From: Gammaproteobacteria bacterium
GTDB lineage: Bacteria; Pseudomonadota; Gammaproteobacteria; Xanthomonadales; Xanthomonadaceae
DNA length: 64,000 nucleotides
Reading direction: 5' to 3'
NCBI GenBank assembly: GCA_025352045.1
Contig: JANXUD010000058.1
Location: forward strand, 1 to 64,000
Both the position numbers and the translations under genes were made by a program. The first letter of the stretch is position 1. Each line of letters begins with the position of its first letter. Under the pieces are notes generated by a model. That model did not search any database. It was not told where the DNA came from and worked only from the letters and a program-made list of their open reading frames with translations. This document shows, piece after piece, positions 31,934 to 40,932 of this stretch.

Positions 31934-34054
31934 GTGACGACGCGAGCCGGGACATTCCTGCGCAGCCTGCGCGGACAACTGGTGTGCGTCGTGGTCGCCC
32001 TGCTGCTGATCCTGTTCGGCCTGTTCGCCATTTTCTGGCAGCGCGAGTACAGCAGCCACCAGCAAGTGATCCAGCTGTCCAATGCGGCCCTGCGCGAGCT
32101 GGCCAAGGACAGCCTGATCGAGCGCGGCAAGCGCATGTCCGAGCAGCTCGCCCGCGCGGTCGGCGAGCCCATGGCCAATGGCGACAGCGCCGGCGTGTCG
32201 GACATGGCGCACGAGATGATCCGCCATGCGCAGATCCGCTACATCATCGTGTTCGACCGCAATGGAACCATCGTCGCCGCCGGCGGCGACTCACGCCAGG
32301 TCGGCAAGCCGATGGTCGACCCGCTTGCGGAACGGGCGCTCCAGGCGGTTCATCCGACCGGGCAATGGGCGAACGACATGCTCGACGTCGCCTCGCCGGT
32401 TGTCTACGCACGCCAGCGGATCGGCGGCGTCCGCGTCGGCATGGCCGTCGGCGAGCCGACCGACACCCAGTCGCAGATCCTGCAGCCGATCACCCGGCAC
32501 CTCGATTCGGCAAGCCGCTGGCACCATCGCTGGAGCATCGCGCTGCTGGCGATGGTGGCCTTGCTGGGCGCTGCCGTGGTGGTCCTGCTCGAGTGGCGCA
32601 TCCTCGGGCCGATCCGGCAGCTTGGCCGGATCATGGCCGAGGACAAGCCGGGCCAGTTGCAGCCGCTGGAAATCGACGAGGACCGGGAGGACGAGATCGG
32701 CGAGCTGATGCGCGCCTTCTCGCGCATGCGCGCCGGCGTCGCCAAGCACGACCGCGACATCCGGCGCATGGCCTATACCGACCCGCTCACAGGCCTGGCC
32801 AACCGCTTGAGTTTCCGCGAGCTGCTCGATGACCGGCTGCTCACGCTGCACGCAAGCAGCGGCGAACTGGCGCTGCTGTTCATCGACCTGGACGACTTCA
32901 AGCGGGTCAACGACACGCTCGGCCACGAAGCAGGCGACGAGGTGCTCAGCCAGCTCGCCACGCGCCTGCGCCTGATCCTGGAGCGCTTCCAGGCGCGCGG
33001 CGCCGACATCGCCCGCTTCGGCGGCGACGAGTTCATCGTGCTGTACATGGCCGACGACATCCGCGCCGCGTCGGCGCGCCTGGCCGAGGCGGTGATCGAG
33101 GAGATCGAGCGCCCGCTGGTGCTGGGTGGCAAGCAGGTCTTCCTCGGCGCATCTGTGGGCATCACGATGTTCCCGTTCGACGCCTACCACGCGGGCCAGC
33201 TGCTCAAGAACGCCGACATCGCGATGTACCAGGCCAAGGTGGCGGGCAAGAACTGCTACCGCTTCTACAGCCGCGCGATGGACCAGGCGGTGGAGCGCCG
33301 CGTGCAACTTGAACAGGACTTGAGGGGAGCCTGGGACCGTGGCGAGCTCAGCGTCGCCTACCAGCCGATCTACACCCTGGCCGACGGCCGCATCTGCGGC
33401 GCCGAGGCCCTGCTGCGCTGGCAGCATCCACACCTGGGCATGGTGCCGCCCTCGGTATTCATCGAGGTTGCCGAGCAGAGCGGCCTGATCGAAAGCCTCG
33501 GCCGCAACGTGCTCGAGCGCGCCTGCGGCGACGCGGCGCGCTGGCAGAACGGCGCCCTGCGTCCCTTCATCTCGGTCAACATCTCGCCGCGGCAGTTGCG
33601 CAGCGGCGAGCTGCCGGACGTGGTCGGCAACGCGCTGCGCAACTCCGGGCTATTGCCGCAGCAGTTGCACCTGGAGCTGACCGAGACCGCGGTGCTGGTG
33701 GACGAAGCCCAGGCCAGCGCGCTGCTGTCGCGCGTACGCGCCACCGGCGTCAAGGTCTGGCTGGATGATTTCGGCACCGGCTTCTCGGGCCTGAGCCACC
33801 TGCGTCGCGTCCCGGTGGATGGCGTGAAGATCGACCGCAGCTTCGTCGCCGACGTGCTGCGCGATCCCGATGACCTGGCCCTGACCACCGCGATCATCGC
33901 CATGGCGCATTCGCTGGGGATCACGGTGGTGGCCGAGGGGATCGAGACCGAGGGGCAGTACGACGTGTTGCGCGAGCGCGGCTGTGACCAGGGGCAGGGA
34001 TTCTGGTTCGGGCGGCCGATGTCGGCTGCGGACCTCGCTGCCAAGTTCGTCTAG
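31934..34054 (+). CDS. GGDEF-EAL cyclic-di-GMP protein with N-terminal sensor and HAMP-like region
   Basis: 706 aa; ARFGGDEFIVLY; GAEALLRWQHP; LHLELTETAVL; VWLDDFGTGFSGLSHL; two TM segments. Confidence 0.93.
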   Translation: MTTRAGTFLRSLRGQLVCVVVALLLILFGLFAIFWQREYSSHQQVIQLSNAALRELAKDSLIERGKRMSEQLARAVGEPMANGDSAGVSDMAHEMIRHAQIRYIIVFDRNGTIVAAGGDSRQVGKPMVDPLAERALQAVHPTGQWANDMLDVASPVVYARQRIGGVRVGMAVGEPTDTQSQILQPITRHLDSASRWHHRWSIALLAMVALLGAAVVVLLEWRILGPIRQLGRIMAEDKPGQLQPLEIDEDREDEIGELMRAFSRMRAGVAKHDRDIRRMAYTDPLTGLANRLSFRELLDDRLLTLHASSGELALLFIDLDDFKRVNDTLGHEAGDEVLSQLATRLRLILERFQARGADIARFGGDEFIVLYMADDIRAASARLAEAVIEEIERPLVLGGKQVFLGASVGITMFPFDAYHAGQLLKNADIAMYQAKVAGKNCYRFYSRAMDQAVERRVQLEQDLRGAWDRGELSVAYQPIYTLADGRICGAEALLRWQHPHLGMVPPSVFIEVAEQSGLIESLGRNVLERACGDAARWQNGALRPFISVNISPRQLRSGELPDVVGNALRNSGLLPQQLHLELTETAVLVDEAQASALLSRVRATGVKVWLDDFGTGFSGLSHLRRVPVDGVKIDRSFVADVLRDPDDLALTTAIIAMAHSLGITVVAEGIETEGQYDVLRERGCDQGQGFWFGRPMSAADLAAKFV

Positions 34055-34176
34055 CGATCGCGTTCGTATCGGAAAGGGCACGGCTGCCGGCAGCCTCCGC
34101 GCCCCACCATCTCCGGCGCAGCCGCCATCCGTCAGCCCGGCCAGGACACGGTCTCCGCCCCCGACGCATGGTCTGA

Positions 34177-34809
34177 TCAGTGGAAGAGCTTGGCGAAGAG
34201 GGCGAGGACGTGGCTCGAGAAGACGACAAGCACGGCGATCTCGACTAGTCCCAGGCCCCAGGCCACCAGCATCAGCGCGCCGTCGCGCTCGATCAGCGCG
34301 AACGCATACGCCAGTAGCACCAGGCCGAAGGGATAGTTGGTCAGCGGCAGCGGCAAGGCCAGCGCGATACCGAGCAGGGTCAACAGCAGGCCGGTGGTGA
34401 AATGCGCCGCGGGGTGGTCGAACATGCCCTGCATCCGCGGGCGGGTGAGCTTTTCGATCCAGCCGATCACCCGGCCCATGCGGTCGCGGAAATGGACCAG
34501 CCGGGCGCGATGGATCCCGCGCCGCGCGACGAAGGCGGGCAGCCAGGGATGCTCCAGGCGCGCGAGGAACTGCAGTCCGATCAGGCTGGCCAGCACGCCG
34601 CTGACCGCGCCCATCCCGACCGGGATCGGCAGGAAGGTCGGCAGCATCACGAACAGCAGGAACAGTCCGAAACCGCGCTCGCTGAAGCGGTGGAGCAGCT
34701 GCTCCATGCTCAGCGTTTCGTCCGGGTCGCCCTGGGCCAACTCGTCGAGCAGGGCGCGGGTGGAGATGGCGGGCGCGCGCGAACCGCGCGGCGCGCGGTG
34801 CAGGGCCAT
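34177..34809 (-). CDS. ExoD family exopolysaccharide synthesis protein
   Basis: LLHRFSERGFGLFLLFVMLPTFLPIPVGMGAVSGVLASLIGLQFLARLEHPWLPAFVARRGI. Confidence 0.85.
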   Translation of the reverse strand: MALHRAPRGSRAPAISTRALLDELAQGDPDETLSMEQLLHRFSERGFGLFLLFVMLPTFLPIPVGMGAVSGVLASLIGLQFLARLEHPWLPAFVARRGIHRARLVHFRDRMGRVIGWIEKLTRPRMQGMFDHPAAHFTTGLLLTLLGIALALPLPLTNYPFGLVLLAYAFALIERDGALMLVAWGLGLVEIAVLVVFSSHVLALFAKLFH

Positions 34810-34811
34810 GC

Positions 34812-36122
34812 TCAGCCCTCGTCGCGGGGCAGGGAGAGGAGGGCGCGCGAGACCAGCAGCTTGTCCACGCGGGCGCCGTCGAGGTCCACGACCTCGAGCC
34901 GCCAGCCGCGCCAGTCGAAGTGCTCGCCTGCATGCGGAATGCGGCCGTACCAGGCGATCACCATGCCGGCGGCGGTGGTGTAGTCGCTCTCGTCCTCGTT
35001 GGGCAGTTCCTCGAGGGAAAGCATTTCGCGCAGTTCCTCGGTGGACAGGCGGCCATCCACCAGCCAGCTGCCGTCCTCGCGTTCCACCACCAGGGGTTCG
35101 TCCTCGGGATTCTCGCTGGCCTGGGCCCGGCCCAGTACCGCGCCAACCAGGTCGTTGACCGCGACCATGCCCTGGATGTCGCCGTATTCGTCCACCACCA
35201 GGGCGATCGGCTGCTGTTCCTCGCGGAAGATTTCCAGCAGCTTGAGTGCATTGGTGGAGTCGGACACGAACAGCGCGGGGCGCAGCTCGCGGAACAGTTC
35301 GGCGACGTCGTTGTAGGACCGGCCGGCCAGCGCCTTGGCCTCCAGCACGCCGAGCACGTCGGTGTCGCTGCCGCGGTAAACCGGGTAACGCGAGAACGGC
35401 GTCTCGCGCATGGTCGCCAGGTTGTCCTCCAGGCTTGCCGCCGCGTCCAGCCAGACAATGCGGGTGCGCGGCGTCATCAGCGAGTCGGCTGCGCGTTCGC
35501 CCAGGCGCAGCACTCGGTTGAGCATGTTGCGCTCGTCCTCGTCGATCACGCCCTGTTCGTGGCCCTCGGAGACCAGGTGCCGGATCTCCTCTTCCGTTAC
35601 CTTCTCCTCCGACAGCGAGCCCAGGCCGAGCAGGCGCAGGATCAGGCGCGTGCTCCAGGCCAGCACCAGCACGCCCGGGCGGGCAAGGCGGGCGAAGAAG
35701 TGCATCGGCAGCGCGACCAGGCTGGCGACGCGCTCGGGTCGCAGGGTGCCGAGGCGCTTGGGCACGAGTTCGCCGATCACGCCGTACAGGAAGATCATCA
35801 GCACGAAGCCGAGGGTGGTGCTGATCCACTTGGCGTAGGCGGCCAGGGCTGGCAGGTGCTCGCGGATGGGCTCGACCAGCTTGCCGCCGAGGGATTCGCC
35901 GCCGAAGTAACCCGTCACCAGGGCCAGCAGGGTGATCCAGACCTGCACCGCGGACAGGAAGCCCTCGGGGTGCTCGGCCAGCTCCATTGCCTTGCGCGCG
36001 CCGCGGCTGTCCTTGGCCAGCTCCTTGAGCCTGGCCTTGCGCGATGTCATCACGGCCATTTCCGACAGTGCGAAAAAGCCGTTGAACAGCACCAGCACGA
36101 TCACGAGAAGCAGTTCTTTCAT
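34812..36122 (-). CDS. Hemolysin family protein (CNNM transmembrane plus CBS/CorC domains)
   Basis: 436 aa; LVLFNGFFALSEMAVMTSRKARL; DSLMTPRTRIVWLD; LVVDEYGDIQGMVAVNDL; DGSWLVDGRLSTEELREML. Confidence 0.93.
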   Translation of the reverse strand: MKELLLVIVLVLFNGFFALSEMAVMTSRKARLKELAKDSRGARKAMELAEHPEGFLSAVQVWITLLALVTGYFGGESLGGKLVEPIREHLPALAAYAKWISTTLGFVLMIFLYGVIGELVPKRLGTLRPERVASLVALPMHFFARLARPGVLVLAWSTRLILRLLGLGSLSEEKVTEEEIRHLVSEGHEQGVIDEDERNMLNRVLRLGERAADSLMTPRTRIVWLDAAASLEDNLATMRETPFSRYPVYRGSDTDVLGVLEAKALAGRSYNDVAELFRELRPALFVSDSTNALKLLEIFREEQQPIALVVDEYGDIQGMVAVNDLVGAVLGRAQASENPEDEPLVVEREDGSWLVDGRLSTEELREMLSLEELPNEDESDYTTAAGMVIAWYGRIPHAGEHFDWRGWRLEVVDLDGARVDKLLVSRALLSLPRDEG

Positions 36123-36153
36123 GACCTCAGGGTAGCAGGGGTAGGTGGCCGGT

Positions 36154-37524
36154 TCAGGCGCTCATGGCCCGCTGCAGGGCGATGCTGGCCGCGTAGCCGA
36201 GGCCGATCGCCCAGCTCCAGCGCAGGTGGCCGAAGAATGTGTATTGTCCCCGGGAAACGCCCATCAGCGCCACGCCTGCGGCTGAACCGACCGACAGCAG
36301 GCTGCCGCCGACGCCGCAGGCCAAGGTGATCAGCAGCCACTGGCCGTGGTCCATGGCCGGGTTCATCCTGAGCACGGCGTACATGATCGGGATGTTGTCC
36401 ACGATCGCCGAGAGCAGGCCCATGGCCACGTTGGCACCCGTGTTCCCCCAGGCTCCGTAGAGGCCGGTCGATGCCAGTTGCATCCAGCCCAGGGTGGCCA
36501 GGCCGCCGACGCAGGCCAGCACTCCGTAGAAGAACAGCAGCGTGTCCCACTCGGCGCGGGCGATGACGCGGAAGATGTTGTACGGCTCGTCCTTGCCGTC
36601 CGCGCGCTCGTGGCGGGCGATGAACCAGCCCTGCAGCTTGAGCATCGCCAGTCCGATCAGCATCCCGAACACCGGTGGCATGTGCAGCCATTGCCGGGCG
36701 GACACCGTGATCGCAATGGTCAGCGCGAACAGCGCGCAGGCGAACCAGCCGCCGTATTTCACGTCGGCCTCGTCGGCACGCGGCGGCGGCGCGCCCTTGG
36801 GCAGCGCCATGCCCATCAGCAGGGCAGGGACCAGCCAGTTCACCAGGGAAGGCAGGAACAGCGAGAAGAACTCGAAGAACTCCACCCGCTTGGCCTGCCA
36901 GACCATCAGCGTGGTGATGTCGCCGAAGGCGCACCAGGCGCCGCCAGCGTTCGCGGCCACGACCAGGTTGATGAAGGCCAGCGTGGTGAAGCGCGCATTG
37001 CCCGCCGACACCGCCAGGATCACGCCCGACATCACCAGGGCCGTGGTCAGGTTGTCCAGCGCGGCGGACAGGAAGAAGGCGATCACGCCGGTCAGCCAGA
37101 ACAAGGCGCGATAGCCGAGCCGCCGGCTGGCCAGTTGCGCGCGCAGCGCCTCGAAGACATTGCGCTCGGCCATGGCGCCGACGAAGCTCATCGCCACGAC
37201 CAGGAAGAAGAACAGCTCGGCGAATTCGAGGAAGACGTGCTCGAACGCCTCCGGCGCCCGCATTGGATCGCCGTCGCCGAAGGCGGAATGGCCGGCGACC
37301 AGCAGCCAGATGATGGCGGCCGCCGCCATGACCGGCTTGGACTTGGCCAGGCGAAGGCGTTCTTCCGCCATCACCAGCGCATACGCGAGCACGAAGACCA
37401 GTAGGGCGAGCAGGCCGACCGGCTGCAGCGCCAACGAGGCGCGCGCGGGCGCGGCAGTGGCAGCGGCCAGCGCCGGTCCGGCCGGCAGCAGGCCCAGCAG
37501 CAGGGCCGGCAGGGTTCGACGCAC
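36154..37524 (-). CDS. nhaD: Sodium:proton antiporter NhaD-type
   Basis: Likely GTG start at 37524; MAEERLRLAKSKPVMAAAAIIWLL; ALDNLTTALVMSGVILAV; FINLVVAANAGGAWCAFGDITTLMVWQ. Confidence 0.87.
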   Translation of the reverse strand: MRRTLPALLLGLLPAGPALAAATAAPARASLALQPVGLLALLVFVLAYALVMAEERLRLAKSKPVMAAAAIIWLLVAGHSAFGDGDPMRAPEAFEHVFLEFAELFFFLVVAMSFVGAMAERNVFEALRAQLASRRLGYRALFWLTGVIAFFLSAALDNLTTALVMSGVILAVSAGNARFTTLAFINLVVAANAGGAWCAFGDITTLMVWQAKRVEFFEFFSLFLPSLVNWLVPALLMGMALPKGAPPPRADEADVKYGGWFACALFALTIAITVSARQWLHMPPVFGMLIGLAMLKLQGWFIARHERADGKDEPYNIFRVIARAEWDTLLFFYGVLACVGGLATLGWMQLASTGLYGAWGNTGANVAMGLLSAIVDNIPIMYAVLRMNPAMDHGQWLLITLACGVGGSLLSVGSAAGVALMGVSRGQYTFFGHLRWSWAIGLGYAASIALQRAMSA

Positions 37525-37619
37525 GCGTGCGCTCCGCGGGGATGGCCTGGGCCCAGCATACAGGTCGCGCGAACGGCCCGGCGGCGCGGACCCCTGCCAC
37601 TGCCGGCCGGGGCGCTGCG

Positions 37620-37625
37620 TATAAT
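37620..37625 (+). promoter_or_regulatory. TATAAT -10 box upstream of DUF47 gene
   Basis: Exact TATAAT 30 nt before the ATG; no clear -35. Confidence 0.45.
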
Positions 37626-37654
37626 GCCCGCGACCCAACGACAGGACCGCGCCC

Positions 37655-38284
37655 ATGTTTTCCCTGCAGACCATCTTCGGCAAGGGCGACAAGTTCTATG
37701 GCCTGCTCGAGGCGAGCGCCGCGGCTGCGCGGGAAAGCACCCGGGCGTTGGTTGAATTGATCGCCGCGCCGCCCGCGCAGCGCTCGCTCGACAAGTTCAA
37801 GCTGGCCCGCCAGCGCGAGAAGAACCTGGCCGCGCAGATCAGCCAGGAACTGGTCAATACCTTCGTCACCGCGCTCGAGCGCGAGGACATCGACGCGCTG
37901 TCCAGCGCGCTCTACAAGATTCCCAAGATCGTCGAGAAATTCGCCGAGCGCTATACGTTGGCCGCGCCGCGCCTGGGCGAGGTGGACTTCGCCTCGCGCG
38001 CCGCCATGCTCGAGCGCGCCTGCGAGGTGATCGAGCAGATGATCGGCCTGCTGCGCAAGGGCATGAACATCGACACTTCGAAGGAATTGAACGACAAGAT
38101 GCAGGCCATCGAAGCCGAGGCCGACCGCCTGATCCTCGAGCTCTACCGCGAGACCTACGCGCGCGAGACCGATCCGATGCGCTACCTGATCCTCAAGGAC
38201 CTGTTCGAGCTGCTCGAGAAGGCCATCGACCGCTGCCGCGACGCCGGCAACGTGGTGCACCAGGTCGTCCTGAAGAACAGCTGA
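37655..38284 (+). CDS. DUF47 (PhoU-like Pit accessory) protein
   Basis: FYGLLEASAAAARESTRALVELI...; directly upstream of pit. Confidence 0.9.
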   Translation: MFSLQTIFGKGDKFYGLLEASAAAARESTRALVELIAAPPAQRSLDKFKLARQREKNLAAQISQELVNTFVTALEREDIDALSSALYKIPKIVEKFAERYTLAAPRLGEVDFASRAAMLERACEVIEQMIGLLRKGMNIDTSKELNDKMQAIEAEADRLILELYRETYARETDPMRYLILKDLFELLEKAIDRCRDAGNVVHQVVLKNS

Positions 38285-38294
38285 GGGCCGCCCG

Positions 38295-39419
38295 GTGCTG
38301 ACCCTCCTGCTGCTGGTCGTGGTGACTGCCCTCGTCTTCGAGTTCATCAACGGCTTCCACGACACCGCCAACTCGATCGCCACCGTGGTGGCGACCAAGG
38401 TGCTGACGCCGATGCAGGCGGTGGCGCTGGCCGCGACCATGAACCTGGTCGGCGCGTTCTCCGGTACCGCGGTCGCCAAGACCATCTCGTCGGGACTGGT
38501 CAACACCGACGTGGTCAACGTCACCTCCCAGGTGCTGATCTGCGCCCTGGTGGGCGGCATCGTCTGGAACCTGTTCACCTGGTGGCGCGGCCTGCCATCC
38601 TCGTCCAGCCACGCCCTGATCGGCGGCCTGTGCGGGGCGGCGATGGCGGCCTCCGACGGCAACTGGTCTGCGCTGATCTGGTCCAAGCCCGGCGAGACGA
38701 TCGGCAAGAACGGCGGCATCCTGTGGAAGGTCGTGGTGCCGATGATCAGTTCGCCGATCGCCGGATTCGTGCTCGGCATGCTTATCATGGGCCTGCTGAT
38801 GGCCCTGATCAGCAGCATGAACAGCGCCGGCGGCACCATGGCGCGGATCTCCCGGCCACGCTGGGTCAATGCCTTCTTCGGCAAGGCGCAGATCGTCAGC
38901 GCCGGCTACATGGGCTTTGCCCACGGCACCAACGACGCGCAGAAGACGATGGGCGTGATCGCGCTGGCGATCTACGGAGCCCAGGCCCAGGGCACGCTCG
39001 ACCACCTTCCGGCCTGGCTGGCATTCATGCATCCGGACGGCGGCAAGGATGCGATCGACACCTGGATCGTGCTCAGCTGCGCCCTGGTGATGGCTGCCGG
39101 AACGGCGAGCGGCGGCTGGCGGATCATCAAGACGCTTGGCCACAAGATGGTCAAGTTGCACCCGATCAACGGCTTCGCCGCGGAGACCGCCTCTGCGACG
39201 ATCCTGGTGCTCGCGGCGAAACTGGGCATGCCGGTGTCCACCACGCACAGCATCTCCACCGCGATCATGGGCGTGGGCTTCGCGAAGAATCCCAACGCGC
39301 TCAAGTGGACCGTGATCGAGCGCATCGTCTGGGCCTGGCTGCTGACCATCCCCGCCGCCGGCGGCATCGCCTGGGTGCTGGTGACCCTGCTGAAGTCCTA
39401 CGGCCTCGCCGGCCTCTAG
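38295..39419 (+). CDS. pit: Low-affinity inorganic phosphate transporter (Pit family)
   Basis: GTG start; EFINGFHDTANSIATVVATKVLTP; PSSSSHALIGGLCGAA; GFAHGTNDAQKTMGVIAL; GMPVSTTHSISTAIMGVG. Confidence 0.96.
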   Translation: MLTLLLLVVVTALVFEFINGFHDTANSIATVVATKVLTPMQAVALAATMNLVGAFSGTAVAKTISSGLVNTDVVNVTSQVLICALVGGIVWNLFTWWRGLPSSSSHALIGGLCGAAMAASDGNWSALIWSKPGETIGKNGGILWKVVVPMISSPIAGFVLGMLIMGLLMALISSMNSAGGTMARISRPRWVNAFFGKAQIVSAGYMGFAHGTNDAQKTMGVIALAIYGAQAQGTLDHLPAWLAFMHPDGGKDAIDTWIVLSCALVMAAGTASGGWRIIKTLGHKMVKLHPINGFAAETASATILVLAAKLGMPVSTTHSISTAIMGVGFAKNPNALKWTVIERIVWAWLLTIPAAGGIAWVLVTLLKSYGLAGL

Positions 39420-39427
39420 GGTTGCCA

Positions 39428-39448
39428 GCTGTAGCCTGCCGCTACAGC
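39428..39448. terminator. Candidate bidirectional hairpin between convergent genes
   Basis: gctgtagc ctgcc gctacagc: perfect 8-bp stem, 5-nt loop; no T-run. Confidence 0.45.
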
Positions 39449-39849
39449 AAATCGCCGCCGGCGCTGAGGTTGCGCTCCAGGTGGTCGCCGGTGCCGCCGA
39501 TCTCCAGGATCAGGCGGTCCACTTCGCCGGGGGTGAGCGATTCGTACGGGCGGTTCTCGCACAACTGAAGGTAGGGCACGCCGTCGAGCTCGCCCGCGGC
39601 CATGTAGCCGACCCGGCTCTGCCAGTTGAAGGCGAGCATCTTCCTCGCATCCAGGCCGGTCATCGGCGCGACCACGGTGCTGACGCGCAGGTACTTGAGG
39701 CCGTCGTCGTCCTCGATCTCGGCCAGGAAGATGCTCTGGTGGCGCCGGCCCTGGTCGAGCGAGAGTTCCACGCAGACCATGTATGGCTCGCGCGCGGTGA
39801 TCTTGTGCTCGCTGTTGATGGCGCTGCGGATCTGTTCGAAGTTCTGCAT
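39442..39849 (-). CDS. Conserved hypothetical protein (135 aa)
   Basis: MQNFEQIRSAINSEHKITAREPYMVCVELSLDQGRRHQSIFLAEIEDDDGLKYLRVSTVVAPM... Confidence 0.65.
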   Translation of the reverse strand: MQNFEQIRSAINSEHKITAREPYMVCVELSLDQGRRHQSIFLAEIEDDDGLKYLRVSTVVAPMTGLDARKMLAFNWQSRVGYMAAGELDGVPYLQLCENRPYESLTPGEVDRLILEIGGTGDHLERNLSAGGDLL

Positions 39850-39886
39850 GGGAATCCTTCCTCTACGTGGCGTATCCTAAACCGGC

Positions 39887-40231
39887 ATGCCCGGAAAGTC
39901 TGCCGCCGACCGCATCATGGACGCCATCCGCGCGGTGCCGCCGGGGCAGGTCGCCGGGTATGGCGAGATCGCGCGCCGCGCCGGCTTGCCTGGCCGCGCC
40001 CGCCTGGTCGCCAGGCTGGTGGCGGGCAACGATGACCCGGCGCTGCCCTGGCATCGCGTGATGCGCTCGGACGGGCGCATTGCATTCCCGCCGGACCACC
40101 CGCATTACGCAGAGCAGTCGCAGCGGCTGCTTGCGGAAGGCGTGGACGTGAAGGCTGGCCGCGTGCGCGGGCAGCGCGCGGCGGCGACACTCGATGAACT
40201 GCTCTGGGCACCCAAAGGACGACGCGCTTGA
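39887..40231 (+). CDS. MGMT-family alkyltransferase-like (ATL) protein
   Basis: IRAVPPGQVAGYGEIARRAGLPGRARLVARLVAGNDDPALPWHRVMRSDGRIAFP; PWHR in place of catalytic PCHR. Confidence 0.92.
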   Translation: MPGKSAADRIMDAIRAVPPGQVAGYGEIARRAGLPGRARLVARLVAGNDDPALPWHRVMRSDGRIAFPPDHPHYAEQSQRLLAEGVDVKAGRVRGQRAAATLDELLWAPKGRRA

Positions 40232-40890
40232 ACCCGATTCCGCCGGTCACCAAATACCTGTTGTGGGCGCTCGTGATCGCCTTCGGCCTGCAATCCATGC
40301 AGGAGGAGGCGGCACTGCGCTACTTCGCGCTGTGGCCACTGGGCGACTTCCCCGATGGCGCAGGCGGATCACTCGGCTTCCAGCCCTGGCAGTTGCTGAC
40401 CTACGCCCTGTTGCATGGCAATTTCATGCACCTGTTCCTCAACGGCATCGGACTGTTCCAGTTCGGACCGCGCATCGAGTACGCGCTCGGGCAGAAGCGC
40501 TTCCTGATCTTCGTGCTGGTCTGCACGATCGGCGCGGGCCTGTGCCAGCTCGTCGTTACGACGCTGATGACCCGGTCCGGCGCCCAAGCCTATCCGACCC
40601 TGGGGGCATCGGGCTTCATCTACGGCATCCTGCTGGCCTATGGCGCGCTGTTCCCGAAGGACCGCATCATGCTGATGCTGCCGCCGGTGGAGATGTCGGC
40701 GCGCACCATGGTGATCGCCTTCGGCGCGCTCGAGTTGTTCACCGGAATCACGGGGACCATGGGCGGCGTGGCCCACTTCGCGCATCTGGGCGGCATGCTG
40801 TTTGGCTGGGTGTTGCTGCGCTACTGGCGCGGGCAGCCGCCGTTCACCAAGCGCAAGCCGCCGCCGCCGAGGCTGCGCAGCGTCAACTGA
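40228..40890 (+). CDS. Rhomboid family intramembrane serine protease
   Basis: TTG start overlapping upstream stop; TLGASGFIYGILLAYGALFP; GNFMHLFLNGIGLFQFGPRIE; AHFAHLGGMLFGWVL. Confidence 0.93.
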   Translation: MNPIPPVTKYLLWALVIAFGLQSMQEEAALRYFALWPLGDFPDGAGGSLGFQPWQLLTYALLHGNFMHLFLNGIGLFQFGPRIEYALGQKRFLIFVLVCTIGAGLCQLVVTTLMTRSGAQAYPTLGASGFIYGILLAYGALFPKDRIMLMLPPVEMSARTMVIAFGALELFTGITGTMGGVAHFAHLGGMLFGWVLLRYWRGQPPFTKRKPPPPRLRSVN

Positions 40891-40932
40891 GCGTCTGCGC
40901 AGGGAGGCGCGCCGCCCGGGTGGCGGCTGGGC

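Noticed and set aside
31934-34054. Classical RxxD inhibitory site in the GGDEF domain
   Set aside because: RGAD is one residue out of register relative to GGDEF (RGAD-IARF-GGDEF), so an I-site cannot be claimed.
34082-34095. Perfect palindrome GGCTGCCGGCAGCC between convergent genes
   Set aside because: Short, fully GC-rich and loop-less; expected by chance in this composition.
36119-38884. 921-aa minus-strand ORF covering nhaD and antisense to DUF47/pit
   Set aside because: Out-of-frame reading of nhaD plus antisense of pit; not biologically coherent.
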